Shown: positions 1 through 6,736 of the stretch, piece by piece
Numbering within the stretch: the first letter of the stretch is position 1
Layout of the letters: each line of letters opens with the position of its first letter
Assembly (NCBI GenBank): GCA_025352915.1
Contig: JANXSA010000559.1
Span: 1 to 13,084, forward strand
DNA length: 13,084 bases
Direction of reading: 5' to 3'
Source of the DNA: Rhodospirillales bacterium
GTDB lineage: Bacteria > Pseudomonadota > Alphaproteobacteria > Acetobacterales > Acetobacteraceae
Made by a program: the position numbers and the translations under genes
The notes under the pieces: generated by a model
What the model was told of the DNA's origin: nothing
Databases searched by the model: none
Seen by the model: only the letters and a program-made list of their open reading frames with translations

Positions 1-659
1 TCACCGGCGAGCCCGGCGCCTGGCGGATCGAGACCGGGCGCGGCGAATTGCGCGCGGCCGAGGTGGTGATTGCCACCAACGGCTATACTGGCGACCTCAC
101 GCCCAAGCTCAAGCGCCGGCTGATCCCGGCGGCGAGCCACATCATCGCCACTGAGGAACTCGACCCCGCGTTGGCCGCCAGCCTGATTCCGAAGGGACGG
201 ACGCTGGCCGATACGCGGCGCATCCTGAGCTACTACCGGATGTCGCCGGATGGACGGCGGGTGATCTATGGCGGGCGGGCGCGTTTCACCAATGCGGGGC
301 CGGAGGTGTGCGCGCCAATCCTGCACCGGTTCATGACCGAGCGGTTTCCGCAGTTGAAAGGGACGCGCATCACCCATGCCTGGAGCGGCAATGTCGCCTT
401 CACGCTGGATGCGCTGCCGCATGCCGGGCGGATGGACGGGATGCACTACCTGATGGGGTGCAACGGCTCCGGCGTGGCGATGATGACGTATCTCGGGACG
501 CAGACGGCGCGGCGGATCGCGGGGGTGGCCAACCGGCCGAGCGCGTTCGAGGAGGGGGAGTTTCCGGAGAATGCGCTTTACAACGGCAATCCTTGGTTTT
601 TGCCGATTATTGGGAGTTGGTACCAGATCAGGGATCGGGTTGAGCGGATGATGGCTTAA
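1..659 (+). CDS. FAD-dependent oxidoreductase of the DAO family, C-terminal part (5' truncated by window)
   Basis: The reading frame is open from base 3 and ends at TAA 657-659, so the N-terminal FAD-binding part (Rossmann GxGxxG) lies outside the window. What is visible is a typical C-terminal half of the D-amino-acid-oxidase/glycine-oxidase fold. It has an 'ATNGYTG' segment where the FAD domain returns, a 'YYRMSPDGRRVIYGGR' strand pair in the substrate domain, and a closing FAD-contact stretch, 'WSGNVAFTLDALPHAG' followed by 'GCNGSGVAMMTYLG'. Those signatures are shared by gamma-glutamylputrescine oxidase (PuuB)-like and related amine or amino-acid oxidases. Such enzymes use FAD and O2 to oxidise a C-N bond. 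The substrate cannot be read from this fragment. The in-frame TTG at 48 is internal, not the start. It converges on the minus-strand transporter gene across a hairpin-rich spacer. The family call is firm; the PuuB-like subfamily is a guess. Confidence 0.85.
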   Translation, partial: TGEPGAWRIETGRGELRAAEVVIATNGYTGDLTPKLKRRLIPAASHIIATEELDPALAASLIPKGRTLADTRRILSYYRMSPDGRRVIYGGRARFTNAGPEVCAPILHRFMTERFPQLKGTRITHAWSGNVAFTLDALPHAGRMDGMHYLMGCNGSGVAMMTYLGTQTARRIAGVANRPSAFEEGEFPENALYNGNPWFLPIIGSWYQIRDRVERMMA

Positions 660-668
660 AAAGGAAGC

Positions 669-785
669 AGTTCTTTTTTGAAAAAAAGAACCAAAAAACT
701 TCATCCACTTTTGGCCCGGCCTTCGCCCGCCAGACCGGCCAATGGATAAAGTTTTGTTGCTTCTTTTTGTTCACAAAAAGAAGAC
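669..785. terminator. Probable bidirectional terminator: long inverted repeat carrying two A/T hairpins
   Basis: This spacer lies between two convergent genes and is much richer in A and T than its surroundings. Hairpin one spans 670-691 and pairs GTTCTTTTTT with AAAAAAGAAC around a 2-base loop. Hairpin two spans 760-783 and is a perfect 10-bp stem, CTTCTTTTTG/CAAAAAGAAG, with loop TTCA. The two halves are also imperfect inverted copies of each other: 669-706 reads like the reverse complement of 743-785. TTGGCC (711-716) and GGCCAA (737-742) continue the symmetry toward the centre. This arrangement can stop transcription from both directions. From memory, similar 'TTCTTTTTT..AAAAAAGAA' elements recur between convergent genes in acetic acid bacteria, but that is not checked here. 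Confidence 0.7.
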
Positions 786-789
786 TTCC

Positions 790-1911
790 TTACTTCCTTT
801 GTCCCAACAGAAACACCCCACCCGCCGCCACCGCGATCAGCGCCACCGCGACACCCTGGGTCACCGCGAGCGACGTCAGGCTCAGGGTTGTGCTCGTCAC
901 GATGATCCCCAGCGCGTTCATCGTCCGGGCCAGCGCGAAGATTTCGGCCTTGCGGTGTGGCGGGGAGAGCTCGTCGATGCGCAGCGAGTAGGTGGTGCTG
1001 AGCGGCGACATGCAGATACCGACCATCAGCGCGCCGGCGATGGTGAGCGCCACCGGCAGGTGGAGCGCCATTAGCGCCGCCCCGGTGGTCATCAGGGCGA
1101 GGTATCCGATCACCATGGCGTGCGAAGGCATTCGATTGCGCACACTCACCCAGACCCCGCCGGCGACCGAAGCGGCGCATAGGGCGACGGTAAAAATGAA
1201 GCCCATCGCCGGGGGGTAGTCGTAGCGCATCGCCAGGGCGACGGCGCCGATTTCGATCGAGGAGACCACTGCGCTGTTGGCCAGGGTGCAGGCAAGCCAG
1301 AGCAGGATGGGCGGGGTTATCAGGCTGCCGCGGCCGTCGGCGGGGGCTTTCACCTCGGCGTGCGGGATGGCGGGCAGGAGCAGGGCGGGCAGGGCGCCGA
1401 GCAGGCTGAGCACCACCAGGGCCATCACCGCGTCGATGGTGCCGAGCAGGGAGGCGGCGACCGGGGCGGCGACGAAGGTGATCTCGCCGATGGTTGCCGC
1501 CAGGCCGAGCGCGCGGGGCAGGCGCGCGGTCTCGACCAGGTAGTTCAGCACCGAGCGCAGGTATCCGAAGGCGGCACCGTTGACCAGGCCGGCAAGGGCG
1601 GCGGCGGCGATGAGGACGGGGAAGGGGGCTTGGGCTGCCGCCAGGGCGGCCAGGGCGGCCAGGGCCAGGGTCCGGACGGCGACCAGGGTGCGCAGGTAGC
1701 CGACCGCGTTCCAGCGGCGCCCGAGCCGGGCGATCGGCACCGCGCCGATCACCTGGGCCACCGTGATCGCCAGCACGATCGCCGCCCCGCTGCCGGGGTC
1801 GCCGGTTAGCGGGAGGGCGATCAGGGCGAAGACGATCGGGCCTGCGGCCTGTGGCACGGCGAAGGCGCCGTACGACAGCAACCAGCGGAGCAGGGGGCCG
1901 GATGCTGTCAT
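790..1911 (-). CDS. Major facilitator superfamily transporter
   Basis: This is a 373-residue, very hydrophobic protein with about twelve predicted membrane segments, at roughly residues 8-34, 42-65, 73-93, 97-118, 134-158, 163-183, 200-225, 236-256, 266-287, 289-313, 325-350 and 353-370. A basic loop, 'ARLGRRWN', sits between segments 2 and 3, where MFS proteins carry their conserved loop motif. A hydrophilic stretch near residue 190 separates the two six-helix halves. It should be an inner-membrane secondary transporter or exporter; the substrate is not recognisable. The ATG (1909-1911) lies 24 bases after the stop of the upstream reductase gene, so the two are probably co-transcribed. The bases just before the ATG are C-rich and show no clear ribosome-binding site, so translational coupling may matter. 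A short repeat inside the gene encodes an Ala/Leu-rich helix. Confidence 0.85.
   Translation of the reverse strand: MTASGPLLRWLLSYGAFAVPQAAGPIVFALIALPLTGDPGSGAAIVLAITVAQVIGAVPIARLGRRWNAVGYLRTLVAVRTLALAALAALAAAQAPFPVLIAAAALAGLVNGAAFGYLRSVLNYLVETARLPRALGLAATIGEITFVAAPVAASLLGTIDAVMALVVLSLLGALPALLLPAIPHAEVKAPADGRGSLITPPILLWLACTLANSAVVSSIEIGAVALAMRYDYPPAMGFIFTVALCAASVAGGVWVSVRNRMPSHAMVIGYLALMTTGAALMALHLPVALTIAGALMVGICMSPLSTTYSLRIDELSPPHRKAEIFALARTMNALGIIVTSTTLSLTSLAVTQGVAVALIAVAAGGVFLLGQRK
1641..1670. repeat. Short tandem repeat of CCAGGG(CGG) inside the MFS gene
   Basis: Two full copies of the 9-mer CCAGGGCGG (1641-1649, 1650-1658) are followed by two 6-base CCAGGG units (1659-1664, 1665-1670). 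On the coding (minus) strand they give a 'LAALAAL' run in a membrane helix. Gains or losses of 6 or 9 bases keep the frame, so length variation here would alter helix length and not kill the gene. Confidence 0.6.
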
Positions 1912-1935
1912 GCCAGGGGGGATATGCCCAGGATG

Positions 1936-3021
1936 TTAGGCGCCGACCACCGAGGCGCGCAGGAATTGCGGCGGCAGCGGCAGCGGGGCGCCGAGTTTCT
2001 TGGCGGCGTGCAGCGGCCAGGCGGGGTCGGCCAGCACGGCGCGGCCGAGCAGCACGATGTCGGCCCGGTCGTTGGCGACAATTTCGGCGGCCTGTTCGGC
2101 GGAGGTGATCATGCCGACGGCGCCGGTGGCGATGCCGGCCTGGGTGCGGATCGCCTCGGCGAAGGGCACGTGGTAGCCGTGATGGATCGAGGGGATGTGC
2201 TGCTTGGAGGAGACGCCGCCGGAGGAGCAGTCGATCAGGTCGACCTGGCCGGTGGCCTTCAGCATCCGGGCGACTTCGATCGTGTCGGTCAGGGTGTTGC
2301 CGCCCTCGGCCCAGTCGGTGCAGGACAGGCGGACCCAGAGCGGCAATTCGTCCGGCCACTCGGCCCGGGTCGCCTCGACGATTTCCATCAGCAGGCGGGC
2401 GCGGCCCTTGAGGTCGCCGCCGTACTGGTCGTTGCGGGTGTTGGACAGCGGCGAGAGGAACGAGTGGATCAGGTAGCCATGGGCGCCGTGCAGTTCGGCG
2501 ATCTTGAAGCCGGCCAGCCGGCTCATCCGCACCGAGGCTGCGAATTCTTCGACGATGCCCTGGACTTCGGCGGTGCTGAGTGCAACCGGGGTGGTGTAGC
2601 CCTCGGCGAAGGGGATGGCGCTGGCGCCGACCGGCTGCCAGCCGCCGGCGGCGATGGGGACAGGCTTGCCGCCATCCCAGGGGCGGGCGGTGCTGGCTTT
2701 GCGGCCGGCATGGGCGATCTGGATCGCCGGCACGGCGCCGCCGCTGGCGATGATGCGGGCTAGGCGGCCGAGCAGATGCTGGTGGGCGGGGTTGTAGGCG
2801 CCCAGGCACTGGGCGGTGATCCGGCCGATGGCGGAGACATGGGTGGCCTCAGTCATCACGATCCCGGCCCCGCCCATCGCCTTGGCGCCGAGTTGCTGGA
2901 TATGCCAGTCATCGCCGAGGCCGTCAGTGGCGCTGTACTGGCACATGGGTGCCACGGCGATGCGGTTGCGGGCGGTGACCGAACGCATTTCGATCGGCTG
3001 GAACAGTTTTGGCAGCGACAT
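1936..3021 (-). CDS. NADH:flavin oxidoreductase, Old Yellow Enzyme family (XenA/YqjM-like)
   Basis: This is a 361-residue FMN-dependent ene-reductase of the TIM-barrel Old Yellow Enzyme family. It transfers hydride from NAD(P)H to activated C=C bonds or nitro compounds in the cytoplasm. Diagnostic residues are 'APMCQYS' at 24-30 (the Cys of the thermophilic-like/YqjM class is C27, with Y29), 'QIAHAGRKAS' at 101-110, and 'ELHGAHGYLIHSFLSP' at 176-191 with the H178/H181 substrate-binding pair and Y183. 'SNTRNDQYGG' at 193-202 and 'VLLGRAVLADP' at 323-333, the FMN phosphate region, complete the set. Length matches XenA (about 363). I chose the ATG at 3019-3021 ('MSLPKLF') because family members begin here. 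An upstream in-frame start at 3087 would add 22 unrelated residues. It is divergent from pdxY and leads a two-gene unit with the MFS transporter, consistent with detoxifying electrophilic compounds. Confidence 0.92.
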   Translation of the reverse strand: MSLPKLFQPIEMRSVTARNRIAVAPMCQYSATDGLGDDWHIQQLGAKAMGGAGIVMTEATHVSAIGRITAQCLGAYNPAHQHLLGRLARIIASGGAVPAIQIAHAGRKASTARPWDGGKPVPIAAGGWQPVGASAIPFAEGYTTPVALSTAEVQGIVEEFAASVRMSRLAGFKIAELHGAHGYLIHSFLSPLSNTRNDQYGGDLKGRARLLMEIVEATRAEWPDELPLWVRLSCTDWAEGGNTLTDTIEVARMLKATGQVDLIDCSSGGVSSKQHIPSIHHGYHVPFAEAIRTQAGIATGAVGMITSAEQAAEIVANDRADIVLLGRAVLADPAWPLHAAKKLGAPLPLPPQFLRASVVGA

Positions 3022-3052
3022 GCGAAACCCCGTGTGGTGCAGAAGCCCATCC

Positions 3053-3094
3053 GGTAGGCTGCCATGCCGGCTCTGGCAAGCACCCACCCCTACC
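3053..3094. promoter_or_regulatory. Possible operator dyad in the divergent reductase/pdxY spacer
   Basis: The 105-base spacer between the two divergent starts (3022-3126) must hold both promoters. GGTAGG (3053-3058) and CCTACC (3089-3094) are perfect inverted 6-mers 30 bases apart. I could not identify convincing -35/-10 pairs on either strand. A 6-bp match at that distance is weak evidence. Confidence 0.2.
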
Positions 3095-3126
3095 GTTGGC
3101 AGCTGCTATCCCGTAATCATCGCTGC

Positions 3127-3975
3127 ATGAACATCCTCTCGATCCAGTCCTGGGTTGCCTATGGCCATGTGGGAAATACCAGCGCGGTGTTTCCGTTGCA
3201 GCGGCTCGGCGCCGAGGTCTGGGCGGTCAATACCGTGCAGTTCTCCAACCACACGGGCTATGGCGCCTGGACCGGTGATGTCTATACCGGGGCGCAGGTG
3301 GCGGGGATCATCGCGGGCATCGAGGCACGCGGCGCCTTTGCGCGCTGCGACGCGGTGTTGTCGGGGTATATGGGAGACCGGGCGATTGGCGATGCCATCC
3401 TGGGCGCCGTCGCCCGGGTGAAGGCGGCCAATCCGCAGGCGGTGTTCTGTTGCGACCCGGTGATCGGCGACGACGATACCGGCGATTATGTCCGCCCGGG
3501 GATCGCCGAGTTCATGCGCGACCATGCGATTCTGGCCGCCGACATCATCACGCCGAACCGCTACGAGGTTGAGCGCCTGACCGGCAATGCGGTGCGGACA
3601 CAGGCCGATGCCAAGGCGGCGATCGCGGCGCTGCAGGCGCGCGGGCCGCGCACGGTGCTGATTACCAGCGTGCGCACCGAGGAGACACCGGCCGACGCGA
3701 TGGACATGATCGCCGGCGAGGACGGGCGGTATTTCCTGTTGCGTACGCCGCGCGAGAGCGTTCACGTCAACGGTGCAGGCGATGCGATCTCCGCCCTGTT
3801 CCTGTTTCATCGCCTGGCGACGGGGAGCGCTGCGGAGGCGTTGTCGCGCGCCGGGTCGTCGATCTACGGGCTGTTGCGGAGGACCGCGGCGGCGGGATCC
3901 CGGGAAATCCTGACGGTGGCGGCGCAGGACGAGTTCGTCACGCCGAGCCGTCGCTTTGCCGCCATTGCGATCTGA
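3127..3975 (+). CDS. pdxY: Pyridoxal kinase PdxY
   Basis: This 282-residue ribokinase-fold enzyme phosphorylates pyridoxal with ATP in the vitamin B6 salvage pathway, in the cytoplasm. It follows E. coli PdxY closely along its length: 'MNILSIQSWVAYGHVGN' at the start, 'NTVQFSNHTGYGAWTG' at 35-50, 'CDAVLSGYMGD' at 74-84, 'CDPVIGDD' at 109-116, and 'ITPNRYEVERLTG' at 141-153. The anion-hole/catalytic loop is 'NGAGDA' at 215-220, with D219 as the expected catalytic base. The motif's usual second Gly/Thr is varied here (GAGD). I chose the ATG at 3127 over the upstream in-frame ATG at 3064 because it matches the family N-terminus exactly. The stop at 3975 lies 7 bases before the ABC exporter start, so the two share a transcript. 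Confidence 0.95.
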   Translation: MNILSIQSWVAYGHVGNTSAVFPLQRLGAEVWAVNTVQFSNHTGYGAWTGDVYTGAQVAGIIAGIEARGAFARCDAVLSGYMGDRAIGDAILGAVARVKAANPQAVFCCDPVIGDDDTGDYVRPGIAEFMRDHAILAADIITPNRYEVERLTGNAVRTQADAKAAIAALQARGPRTVLITSVRTEETPADAMDMIAGEDGRYFLLRTPRESVHVNGAGDAISALFLFHRLATGSAAEALSRAGSSIYGLLRRTAAAGSREILTVAAQDEFVTPSRRFAAIAI

Positions 3976-3982
3976 GCACGGT

Positions 3983-5737
3983 ATGAGCTTCCTGGGTGTC
4001 TATCTGCGGGTGCTCGGCACGCTGCGCCAGAACATGTGGGTTGCGGTCTCGCTGGTAGTTGCCAACGTGACGGTGGCCGGGTTGCAATTTGTTGATCCCC
4101 TGCTGTTCGGCCGGGTGATCGAACTGCTGACCCGGGCGGCGGGGATGGAGCAGGATACGCTGTGGCGCGAGGGGGCGGCGCTGCTGGGGCTGTGGGCGGC
4201 GGTCGGGCTGTTGGGGATTGTCGCCAACATCATCGCCTCGGTGCAGGCCGAGCGGCTGGCGCATCGGCACCGGCTGGCGGCGATGGGGCGGTATTTCGGC
4301 CATGTCCTGGCGCTGCCGCCGGAGTTCCATGGCGATGCCCATTCCGGCCGGCTGGTGAAGGTGATGATCGGCGGTGCCGATGCGATGTTCTGGCTTTGGC
4401 TCAGCTTTTTCCGCGATCAGCTTTCGACCTTTGTCGCCGCCCTGGTGCTGTTGCCGCTGACCGCGTTTCTGAACTGGCGGCTGGCGCTGTTGCTGATGGC
4501 GCTGGTGGTGCTGTTCTGCGTGCTGACGGTGCTGGTGATCGTGCACACCGAGGAGGGCCAGCAACGGGCGCAGCGGTTTCAGATACAATTGGCCGGAACG
4601 GCGCAGGACGCGCTGGCCAATGTCACGGTGATGCAGAGCTTCACCCGGCTGGCGGCCGAACAGACACTGTTCCGCCAGATCATCCAGCAGGTGATCGCGC
4701 ATCAGTTCCCGGTGCTGAACTGGTGGGCGTTGATCAGCGTGATGACCCGGGCGGCCAGCACGATCACGGTGATCGCCATCGTGGTGACCGGCATGGTGCT
4801 GCATGTCCAGGGGCTGGCGACGGTGGGCGAGATCGTCAGCTTCATGGGGTTTGCCACCTTGCTGATCTCGCGGCTGGACGGGGCGATGATGTTCTGTGCT
4901 CGGCTGTTCGCCGAGGTGCCCGGCCTGCGCGCGTTTTTCGAGGTGCTCGATGCGCAGAGCACGGTGCCCGAGCGGGCTGGGGCGCCGGCGCTGGTTGTGA
5001 CGGCGGGCGAAGTGCGGTTCGACGGGGTCAGCTTTGCTTATCCGAATGGCGGGCGGGTGCTGGAGGATGTGTCGTTCACCGCGCCGCCGGGCAGTATCGT
5101 GGCACTGGTCGGCCATACCGGGGCGGGCAAGAGCACGGCGATGACCTTGTTGCAGCGTATGTGGGACCCGCAACACGGCAACATCGTCATCGACGGCCAG
5201 GATTTGCGCGATGTCAGCGTGGAATCGCTGCGCCACGCGATCGGCGTGGTGTTCCAGGAAGCAATGCTGCTGAACCGGACAATTCGGGAAAACCTGTTGA
5301 TCGGCAAGCCAGATGCCAGCCAGGCCGAGCTGGAAGCCGCGTGTATCGTCGCTGACGCGCACGAGTTCATCATCCGCCAGGCCGACGGCTATGACACCAT
5401 GGTCGGCGAACGCGGCGGCACGCTGTCGGGCGGGCAGCGGCAGCGTTTGGCGATTGCCCGTGCGCTACTGAAGAACCCGCCGATCCTGGTGCTGGACGAG
5501 GCGACCAGCGCGCTGGATGCCGCCACCGAGGCGCGGGTGGCCGCGGCGTTGCGCCGGCTGATGGCGGGGCGCACGACGTTCATCATTGCCCACCGGCTGT
5601 CCACGGTGCGCGATGCCGACGAGATCCTGGTGTTCGAGAATGGCCGCATTGTCGAGCGCGGCGGCTTCGCCGATCTGGTGGCCGGCCGTGGCCGTTTTGC
5701 CGAGTTGGTGGCGACGCAGCTCACGCCTGGTCCGTAG
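3983..5737 (+). CDS. NdvA/ChvA-like ABC exporter (fused permease and ATPase)
   Basis: This is a 584-residue half-transporter. An exporter-type membrane domain of about six helices fills residues 1-320, and a nucleotide-binding domain runs from about 340 to 575. Visible ATPase motifs are Walker A GHTGAGKST (377-385), Q-loop Q425 in 'VVFQEAMLL', signature LSGGQ (481-485), Walker B ILVLDE (501-506) and the switch His537 in 'AHRLS'. The overall pattern resembles the rhizobial cyclic beta-(1,2)-glucan exporters NdvA/ChvA (588 aa), including 'HTEEGQQRAQRFQ' in the membrane domain and 'MVGERGGTLSGGQ' before the signature. The cargo could therefore be a glucan, but no glucan synthase (NdvB/ChvB) is in the window, and lipid or drug export stays possible. 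It should act as a homodimer in the inner membrane. The ATG at 3983 is 7 bases after pdxY; an in-frame TTG at 3956 would overlap pdxY and is less likely. Confidence 0.9.
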   Translation: MSFLGVYLRVLGTLRQNMWVAVSLVVANVTVAGLQFVDPLLFGRVIELLTRAAGMEQDTLWREGAALLGLWAAVGLLGIVANIIASVQAERLAHRHRLAAMGRYFGHVLALPPEFHGDAHSGRLVKVMIGGADAMFWLWLSFFRDQLSTFVAALVLLPLTAFLNWRLALLLMALVVLFCVLTVLVIVHTEEGQQRAQRFQIQLAGTAQDALANVTVMQSFTRLAAEQTLFRQIIQQVIAHQFPVLNWWALISVMTRAASTITVIAIVVTGMVLHVQGLATVGEIVSFMGFATLLISRLDGAMMFCARLFAEVPGLRAFFEVLDAQSTVPERAGAPALVVTAGEVRFDGVSFAYPNGGRVLEDVSFTAPPGSIVALVGHTGAGKSTAMTLLQRMWDPQHGNIVIDGQDLRDVSVESLRHAIGVVFQEAMLLNRTIRENLLIGKPDASQAELEAACIVADAHEFIIRQADGYDTMVGERGGTLSGGQRQRLAIARALLKNPPILVLDEATSALDAATEARVAAALRRLMAGRTTFIIAHRLSTVRDADEILVFENGRIVERGGFADLVAGRGRFAELVATQLTPGP

Positions 5738-5745
5738 CGGCGCAG

Positions 5746-5848
5746 GAATTGCTTGAATTGCGGGGAGCTTGCGGGCCACACTTTGGCCAATGGGGCGCTC
5801 CCTGCCCACGCCGCACGACCCGACCCGACACGATGGGGAGGCGCCTCC
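5746..5848 (+). promoter_or_regulatory. Leader of the CBS gene: direct repeat, small hairpin and a perfect 12-bp palindrome
   Basis: The 135-base spacer after the exporter (5738-5872) contains three small structures. A direct repeat GAATTGC occurs at 5746-5752 and 5755-5761. A 5-bp stem pairs GGCCA 5774-5778 with TGGCC 5784-5788. A perfect palindrome GGAGGCGCCTCC lies at 5837-5848, nine bases before the Shine-Dalgarno sequence. The palindrome is a candidate operator for the CBS gene. I could not call a clear sigma-70 promoter. Confidence 0.35.
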
Positions 5849-5857
5849 GAACCAGAT

Positions 5858-5863
5858 AGGAGG
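5858..5863 (+). promoter_or_regulatory. Strong ribosome-binding site of the CBS gene
   Basis: A full AGGAGG consensus sits nine bases before ATG 5873. It fixes this start and rules out the longer in-frame start at 5753. Confidence 0.8.
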
Positions 5864-5872
5864 ATTGGGCCG

Positions 5873-6304
5873 ATGACCGTCTCCACCATCCTGAAGCACA
5901 AGGGCACCACCGTTGCCAGCGTGTCGCCGGGACACAGCCTGGCTGATGTCGCCAACATCCTGGCCTTTCGCCGTATCGGTGCCGTTGTGGTGCTGGAAGG
6001 CGAGGTCCTGGCCGGCATCATCACCGAGCGCGACATCATCTATGCGTTGGCGGCCCATGGCGGCGCGGCGCTGGGGATGAAGGTGGCGGTGCTGATGACC
6101 GCGGAGCTTCATACCGCGACGCTGGCCACCACCTATGACGAGGCGATCCGGGCGATGACGGACGGGCGGTTTCGCCATATGCCGGTCATCGACGCGGGCC
6201 GGCTTGCCGGCATCGTCAGCATCGGCGACGTGGTCAAGGCACGCATGATGGAGCAGGAGACCGAGGTCGACGGCCTGCGCGCCTACGTCTCCGGCAGCGC
6301 GTAA
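5873..6304 (+). CDS. Stand-alone protein with two CBS domains
   Basis: This 143-residue soluble protein consists almost entirely of a CBS pair (Bateman module): CBS1 about residues 8-62 and CBS2 about 72-128. CBS1 ends in 'LAGIITERDIIYAL' and CBS2 contains 'GRFRHMPVID' then 'LAGIVSIGDVVKARM', the usual CBS strand-helix signatures. Such modules bind adenine nucleotides (AMP, ATP, SAM or NADH, depending on the protein) and dimerise into a disk. Small stand-alone ones act as energy or redox sensors, or their role is unknown. There is no fused enzyme or DNA-binding part. The start at 5873 is set by a consensus ribosome-binding site. It may be read from its own promoter, because the spacer after the exporter is 135 bases. 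Family call firm; ligand and partner unknown. Confidence 0.9.
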   Translation: MTVSTILKHKGTTVASVSPGHSLADVANILAFRRIGAVVVLEGEVLAGIITERDIIYALAAHGGAALGMKVAVLMTAELHTATLATTYDEAIRAMTDGRFRHMPVIDAGRLAGIVSIGDVVKARMMEQETEVDGLRAYVSGSA

Positions 6305-6313
6305 GTTACTTCC

Positions 6314-6336
6314 AGCCCGCTACTTCCATACGGGCT
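6314..6336. terminator. Weak hairpin between two convergent genes
   Basis: AGCCCG (6314-6319) and CGGGCT (6331-6336) form a perfect 6-bp stem with an 11-base loop. It overlaps the stop of the minus-strand lipoprotein gene, 10 bases past the CBS gene stop. No T-run follows on either strand, so termination is uncertain. Confidence 0.25.
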
Positions 6337-6559
6337 TGCCGAGGTCGATCTGGTCGGAGGTGGTCGCACCCCCGGTGACCGCGCCGACGCCGGCGCCAAT
6401 GGCAGCACCCAGCCCGACGCCGATCGGGCCGCCGAGCAGGCCGATCAGTGCGCCGGTGCCGGCTCCGGCGCCGGCGCCGGTGCTCACCCGGTCGAACTGG
6501 CTGGAACCACAGCCCGCGAGAGAAGCTGTCAGTATCAGGCCCAGCATTGCCATGCGCAT
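6320..6559 (-). CDS. Small glycine-zipper outer-membrane lipoprotein
   Basis: This 79-residue protein starts with a lipoprotein signal peptide: a short hydrophobic run after 'MRMAM', then lipobox L14-A15-G16-C17. Lipidation is therefore expected at C17. The next residue is Gly, not Asp, so sorting to the outer membrane is likely. Residues about 27-65 are a glycine zipper, with repeated GxxxG-type spacing (for example 'GAGAGAGTGALIG' and 'GVGLGAAIGAGVGAVTGG'), which packs into membrane-associated helices. Proteins of this YMGG/Gly-zipper type are common envelope lipoproteins, some stress-induced, with no defined enzyme activity. The ATG at 6557-6559 has a good ribosome-binding site (GGAGA, 6 bases upstream). 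Its stop lies 15 bases from the stop of the convergent CBS gene. It is divergent from the deacetylase run. Confidence 0.85.
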   Translation of the reverse strand: MRMAMLGLILTASLAGCGSSQFDRVSTGAGAGAGTGALIGLLGGPIGVGLGAAIGAGVGAVTGGATTSDQIDLGKPVWK

Positions 6560-6685
6560 CGCTTGTCTCCCACAGGGCCGCCGCGAATCGGGGCGGTGGC
6601 GTTATCTAGTGACCTTGTAAGGCAGGAACACGGCGTATCCATCGCAAATCCGCCGCCATGCCGGCGGAACTTCGCGGCGCACCTG

Positions 6686-6721
6686 CACGATGATATCGTG
6701 ACATACAGTCACATGCGCATG
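6686..6721. promoter_or_regulatory. Cluster of three adjoining dyads upstream of the deacetylase pair
   Basis: Three perfect inverted repeats lie end to end in the spacer between the divergent lipoprotein and deacetylase genes. They are CACGAT-GAT-ATCGTG (6686-6700), GTGAC-ATACA-GTCAC (6698-6712) and the 10-bp palindrome CATGCGCATG (6712-6721). Neighbours share their boundary bases. They sit just before the ribosome-binding site of the first deacetylase and in the 5' region of the lipoprotein gene, so they suit one or more dimeric repressors or activators. No regulator gene is in the window to name. Confidence 0.4.
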
Positions 6722-6723
6722 GT

Positions 6724-6729
6724 AGGGAG
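6724..6729 (+). promoter_or_regulatory. Ribosome-binding site supporting a TTG start
   Basis: AGGGAG lies seven bases before TTG 6737. The in-frame ATGs at 6713 and 6719 have no such sequence in front of them, so this site favours the TTG start of the first deacetylase. Confidence 0.6.
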
Positions 6730-6736
6730 TGTCGCC

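Noticed and set aside
701..2809. 702-codon open frame on the minus strand
   Set aside because: It overlaps the MFS and reductase genes in another frame, runs through the terminator region and encodes a Pro/Arg-rich product without domains. It is a shadow.
3064..3126. Upstream in-frame ATG extending PdxY by 21 residues
   Set aside because: The added residues match nothing in the family, while MNILSIQS at 3127 matches the known PdxY N-terminus.
3938..5362. 474-codon minus-strand frame opposite the ABC exporter
   Set aside because: The His/Gln/Arg-rich product has no domain, while the + strand frame carries all ABC ATPase motifs.
6563..6736. Longer start for the first deacetylase
   Set aside because: It would run through the dyad cluster and the lipoprotein ribosome-binding region, with no family match and no Shine-Dalgarno sequence. 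The TTG at 6737 gives an N-terminus equal in length to its paralogue.
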